Assembly: GCA_031261385.1 (NCBI GenBank)
Contig: JAISJS010000301.1
Span: 1-8,581 of the forward strand
DNA length: 8,581 bases
Direction of reading: 5' to 3'
Source: Treponema sp.
GTDB taxonomy: Bacteria; Spirochaetota; Spirochaetia; Treponematales; Breznakiellaceae
In this document: positions 6,653-8,581 of the stretch, piece by piece
How positions within the stretch are numbered: the first letter of the stretch is position 1
Layout: each line of letters opens with the position of its first letter
Made by a program: the position numbers and the translations under genes
The notes under the pieces: model-generated
The model's database searches: none
What the model saw: the letters and a program-made list of their open reading frames with translations, nothing else
Told to the model about the DNA's origin: nothing

Positions 6653-7813
6653 ATGCTGGATATCGGTCCCATCCACCGTAAGGAGTACGATCTCGACGAC
6701 CGATCTGATCCCGTTGTTATTGCCGAAGCTCCCGGCAGGGTCCATTACCTGGGTGAGCATGGTGAGCCAAAGGCCGGATTATACCTTTCATCGGCCATTG
6801 ACCGGTTTATCAGGGTGGCGGTGAGCCTCCGGAAGGATAATTCTCTCCGTTTTTATGCGGCGGACCTTGGGGAACGGAAACGTACGACGCTGGTTAATCT
6901 GAAATATAAGCGTGAAGATCGCTGGGCAAACTATATTAAAGTTGCCATTCATGTTTTTGCCGAACTGGGGTATCCGGTCAAGGGCTTAAATTTTACCATA
7001 GCCGGAGATATTCCCCAGCAGGTGGGGCTTGCCTCATCTTCTGCAATAGAAGTTGCCGCTGCGGTGGCCCTTAAATCCTTTTTTCAGGCTTCCGTTCCCG
7101 ACAGGGAGCTGATTACCCGGCTCGCTGCCTCCCAGACGGTATTTTTCGGCAAAAACACCGATCCGGTGGACTACCTTGTCGGTTTTTATGCCAAACAGGG
7201 CCAGTTTTTGATGGTGGATGAGGCCGCGCTTGAGGTAAAAAAGATCAAATCCCCGCTGGCCCGTCACAAGATCCTGATTATGGATTCACGGGTGCCCCGG
7301 ATGGGGGTTGAGGATGAACTAAAAATCAGGCGGCAGGATATTAAAAAGGGGCTCGAACTGCTTTCTTCCCGTCAGGAGGGGGCCACTTTCCGGGATTTTG
7401 CAACCACGGACCTGCTGGAGTCCATGGGGAACCTCCCCGAGGAGATTAGGCGGCGCTGTCTGCACATTGTCCAGGAGATACGCCGGGTATATGACGCTGT
7501 CGACGCACTGAAGCGCCCGGATTTACCGGGTCTTTCAAAGATCATCCTCCATTCCCATGAAAGCCTGCGGGATCTGTATGAAGTTTCCTGCCCGGAGATC
7601 GACTGGCTGGTGAAACGGGCCCAGGAAATTGACGGGGTTCTCGGTTCCCGGATGACCGGGCAGGGTTTTGGCGGCTGTACCTATTCGATTATCCGGGATG
7701 ACGCTGTGGCGGAGTACAAAAAACGGCTGGAGGATTATGAACGTATCTTCGGCTTTCACCCTGTTACCTACGAAATGCGGCCTGCTACGGGGGCGCGCAT
7801 TGTTTCAGGCTAA
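6653..7813 (+). CDS. Galactokinase-family GHMP sugar kinase, divergent sugar site
   Basis: This 386-residue protein has the full galactokinase length and the three GHMP motifs: APGRVHYLGEHGEP (26-39), GDIPQQVGLASSSA (118-131, the ATP phosphate loop) and GSRMTGQGFGGC (331-342). The segment LHSHESLRDLYEVSCPEID (299-317) is close to canonical galactokinase. The N-terminal half is less typical: the usual HTDY after GEH, whose Asp contacts the sugar, is HGEP (36-39), and the usual CGxMDQ around the catalytic Asp is TDPVDY (169-174), leaving Asp173 as the likely base. The usual galactokinase N-terminal segment is also not obvious. It would phosphorylate C1 of a sugar in the cytoplasm; galactose is possible, but a related sugar is equally likely, so I give no symbol. 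GTGAGG lies 10 bases before the ATG. surE follows after 15 bases. Confidence 0.85.
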   Translation: MLDIGPIHRKEYDLDDRSDPVVIAEAPGRVHYLGEHGEPKAGLYLSSAIDRFIRVAVSLRKDNSLRFYAADLGERKRTTLVNLKYKREDRWANYIKVAIHVFAELGYPVKGLNFTIAGDIPQQVGLASSSAIEVAAAVALKSFFQASVPDRELITRLAASQTVFFGKNTDPVDYLVGFYAKQGQFLMVDEAALEVKKIKSPLARHKILIMDSRVPRMGVEDELKIRRQDIKKGLELLSSRQEGATFRDFATTDLLESMGNLPEEIRRRCLHIVQEIRRVYDAVDALKRPDLPGLSKIILHSHESLRDLYEVSCPEIDWLVKRAQEIDGVLGSRMTGQGFGGCTYSIIRDDAVAEYKKRLEDYERIFGFHPVTYEMRPATGARIVSG

Positions 7814-7828
7814 GGGGAGCGTATTCCC

Positions 7829-8554
7829 ATGACAATACTGATGACCAACGATGACGGGATCAATTCTCCGGGCCTTCTTCCCCTGGCCCATGCCCTGCGG
7901 AAGGCGGGGCATCGGGTCTTTGTCCTTGCCCCGGAGGATAACCGTTCGGGGGTTTCCCATTGCATTTCCTTTTTAAACGGTCCAGTCAGGCTTACCAATA
8001 ATGGGGAAGATACCTGGTCCTGCCCGGGAAATCCCGTGGACTGCGTGGTACTGGCCCTTTTGGGGGGGCTGCCCGAAATGGGAGGTGTTCCCGATCTGGT
8101 CCTTTCGGGGATCAACCAGGGGGCAAATATCGGCACGGATATTGTCTATTCGGGGACAGCCGCGGCGGCGCGGCAGGGGAGCCTTATCGGAATTCCTTCG
8201 GTAGCCCTTTCGCTTATCGAAAATCAGGAGTATTATTGGGATATGGCGGTTTCCTTCTCGGTAAAGCGCCTTGAGGAGTTGAAAGCCCTCTGGCGGCCCG
8301 GTACCTTTGTGAACGTCAATATTCCCAATACCCCCGATGGGCCCCTCGGCCTTGCGTCCGCTTTTCCCGCCTTACGGGATTACCAGGACACCCTTTCCCT
8401 GTACGAGGCCCATGACGGGCGGCGCTACTGCTTTGTAAAACCCGGTGAAGTTACCACCCGGCCGGAAGCGGGTTCCGATTGGGATGTGGTTTCCCGTAAC
8501 ATGGCCTCGGTCAGTGCGATATATATTCATCCTGTGACGCGGGAGGGGGCGTAG
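7829..8554 (+). CDS. surE: SurE, 5'/3'-nucleotidase (survival protein E)
   Basis: At 241 residues it has the normal SurE length. SurE is a cytoplasmic metal-dependent phosphatase acting on nucleoside monophosphates and, in some species, short polyphosphate. The metal-binding residues are in place: Asp8 and Asp9 in TNDDG, Ser40 in NRSGVSH, and Asn96 in SGINQGANIG. The adjoining YSGTAAAARQG (107-117) corresponds to the family's YSGTVGAAxEG, with Val-Gly changed to Ala-Ala. The C-terminal part (DYQDTLSLYEAHDGRRYCF, then SDWDVVSRNMASVSAI) also fits the family. The site AAGGGGAG (7812-7819) overlaps the kinase stop codon and lies 9 bases before the ATG, so the gene is cotranscribed with the kinase. 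No terminator follows. Confidence 0.93.
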   Translation: MTILMTNDDGINSPGLLPLAHALRKAGHRVFVLAPEDNRSGVSHCISFLNGPVRLTNNGEDTWSCPGNPVDCVVLALLGGLPEMGGVPDLVLSGINQGANIGTDIVYSGTAAAARQGSLIGIPSVALSLIENQEYYWDMAVSFSVKRLEELKALWRPGTFVNVNIPNTPDGPLGLASAFPALRDYQDTLSLYEAHDGRRYCFVKPGEVTTRPEAGSDWDVVSRNMASVSAIYIHPVTREGA

Positions 8555-8556
8555 GG

Positions 8557-8581
8557 ATGGCGGGTAATAAAATTGACGGCA
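8557..8581 (+). CDS. Start of an unidentified downstream gene (8 codons visible)
   Basis: An ATG two bases after the surE stop opens a frame reading MAGNKIDG to the window edge. A purine-rich run (GGGAGGGGG, 8541-8549) lies at a usable distance upstream, inside the surE end. The spacing suggests an operon member translated with surE. Too little is visible to name a product. Confidence 0.5.

Overview
This window looks like chromosomal DNA from a Gram-negative-type (diderm) bacterium of about 50-52% G+C. A spirochaete of the Treponema lineage is my best guess. The reasons are an outer-membrane TonB-type receptor whose N-terminal layout I associate with that group, a CHASE2 adenylate cyclase with a short C-terminal TPR-like tail ending in a WDGV motif, and a compact bioY-ATPase-T operon. 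This is judged from protein character only; no rRNA or phylogenetic marker is present. There is no tRNA, rRNA, insertion sequence, phage gene or CRISPR array.

Layout. The left three quarters reads on the minus strand, from right to left: an adenylate cyclase (about 6496 down to 3752), bioY (3694-3053), the ATPase bioM (3063-2266), the T component bioN (2275-1562), a 96-base gap with a short tandem repeat, and then a TonB-dependent receptor that runs off the left edge (1465-1). From a divergent promoter region (6497-6652) the right part reads on the plus strand: a galactokinase-family GHMP kinase (6653-7813), surE (7829-8554), and the first codons of another gene (8557 onward).

How the genes work together. 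BioY, BioM and BioN make a complete three-subunit energy-coupling-factor importer for biotin, with both gene junctions overlapping (translational coupling). The cyclase lies only 57 bases upstream of bioY on the same strand and may be cotranscribed, though nothing links cAMP to biotin functionally. The kinase and surE are 15 bases apart and form an operon with the gene that follows.

Most notable points. (1) The natural start of the cyclase (ATG 6496, first membrane helix) is separated from the rest of the protein by a single in-frame TAA at 6392-6394, at a site where CHASE2 proteins typically carry a tyrosine. This suggests a recent nonsense mutation, a sequencing error or strain-level inactivation. 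(2) The cyclase and the TonB receptor both have a -10-like hexamer exactly 7 bases before the ATG and no Shine-Dalgarno, which suggests leaderless mRNAs, while the other complete genes have recognisable ribosome sites or coupled starts. (3) The galactokinase-like protein has a canonical C-terminal half but altered sugar-site motifs. I see no clearly new multi-gene system here.
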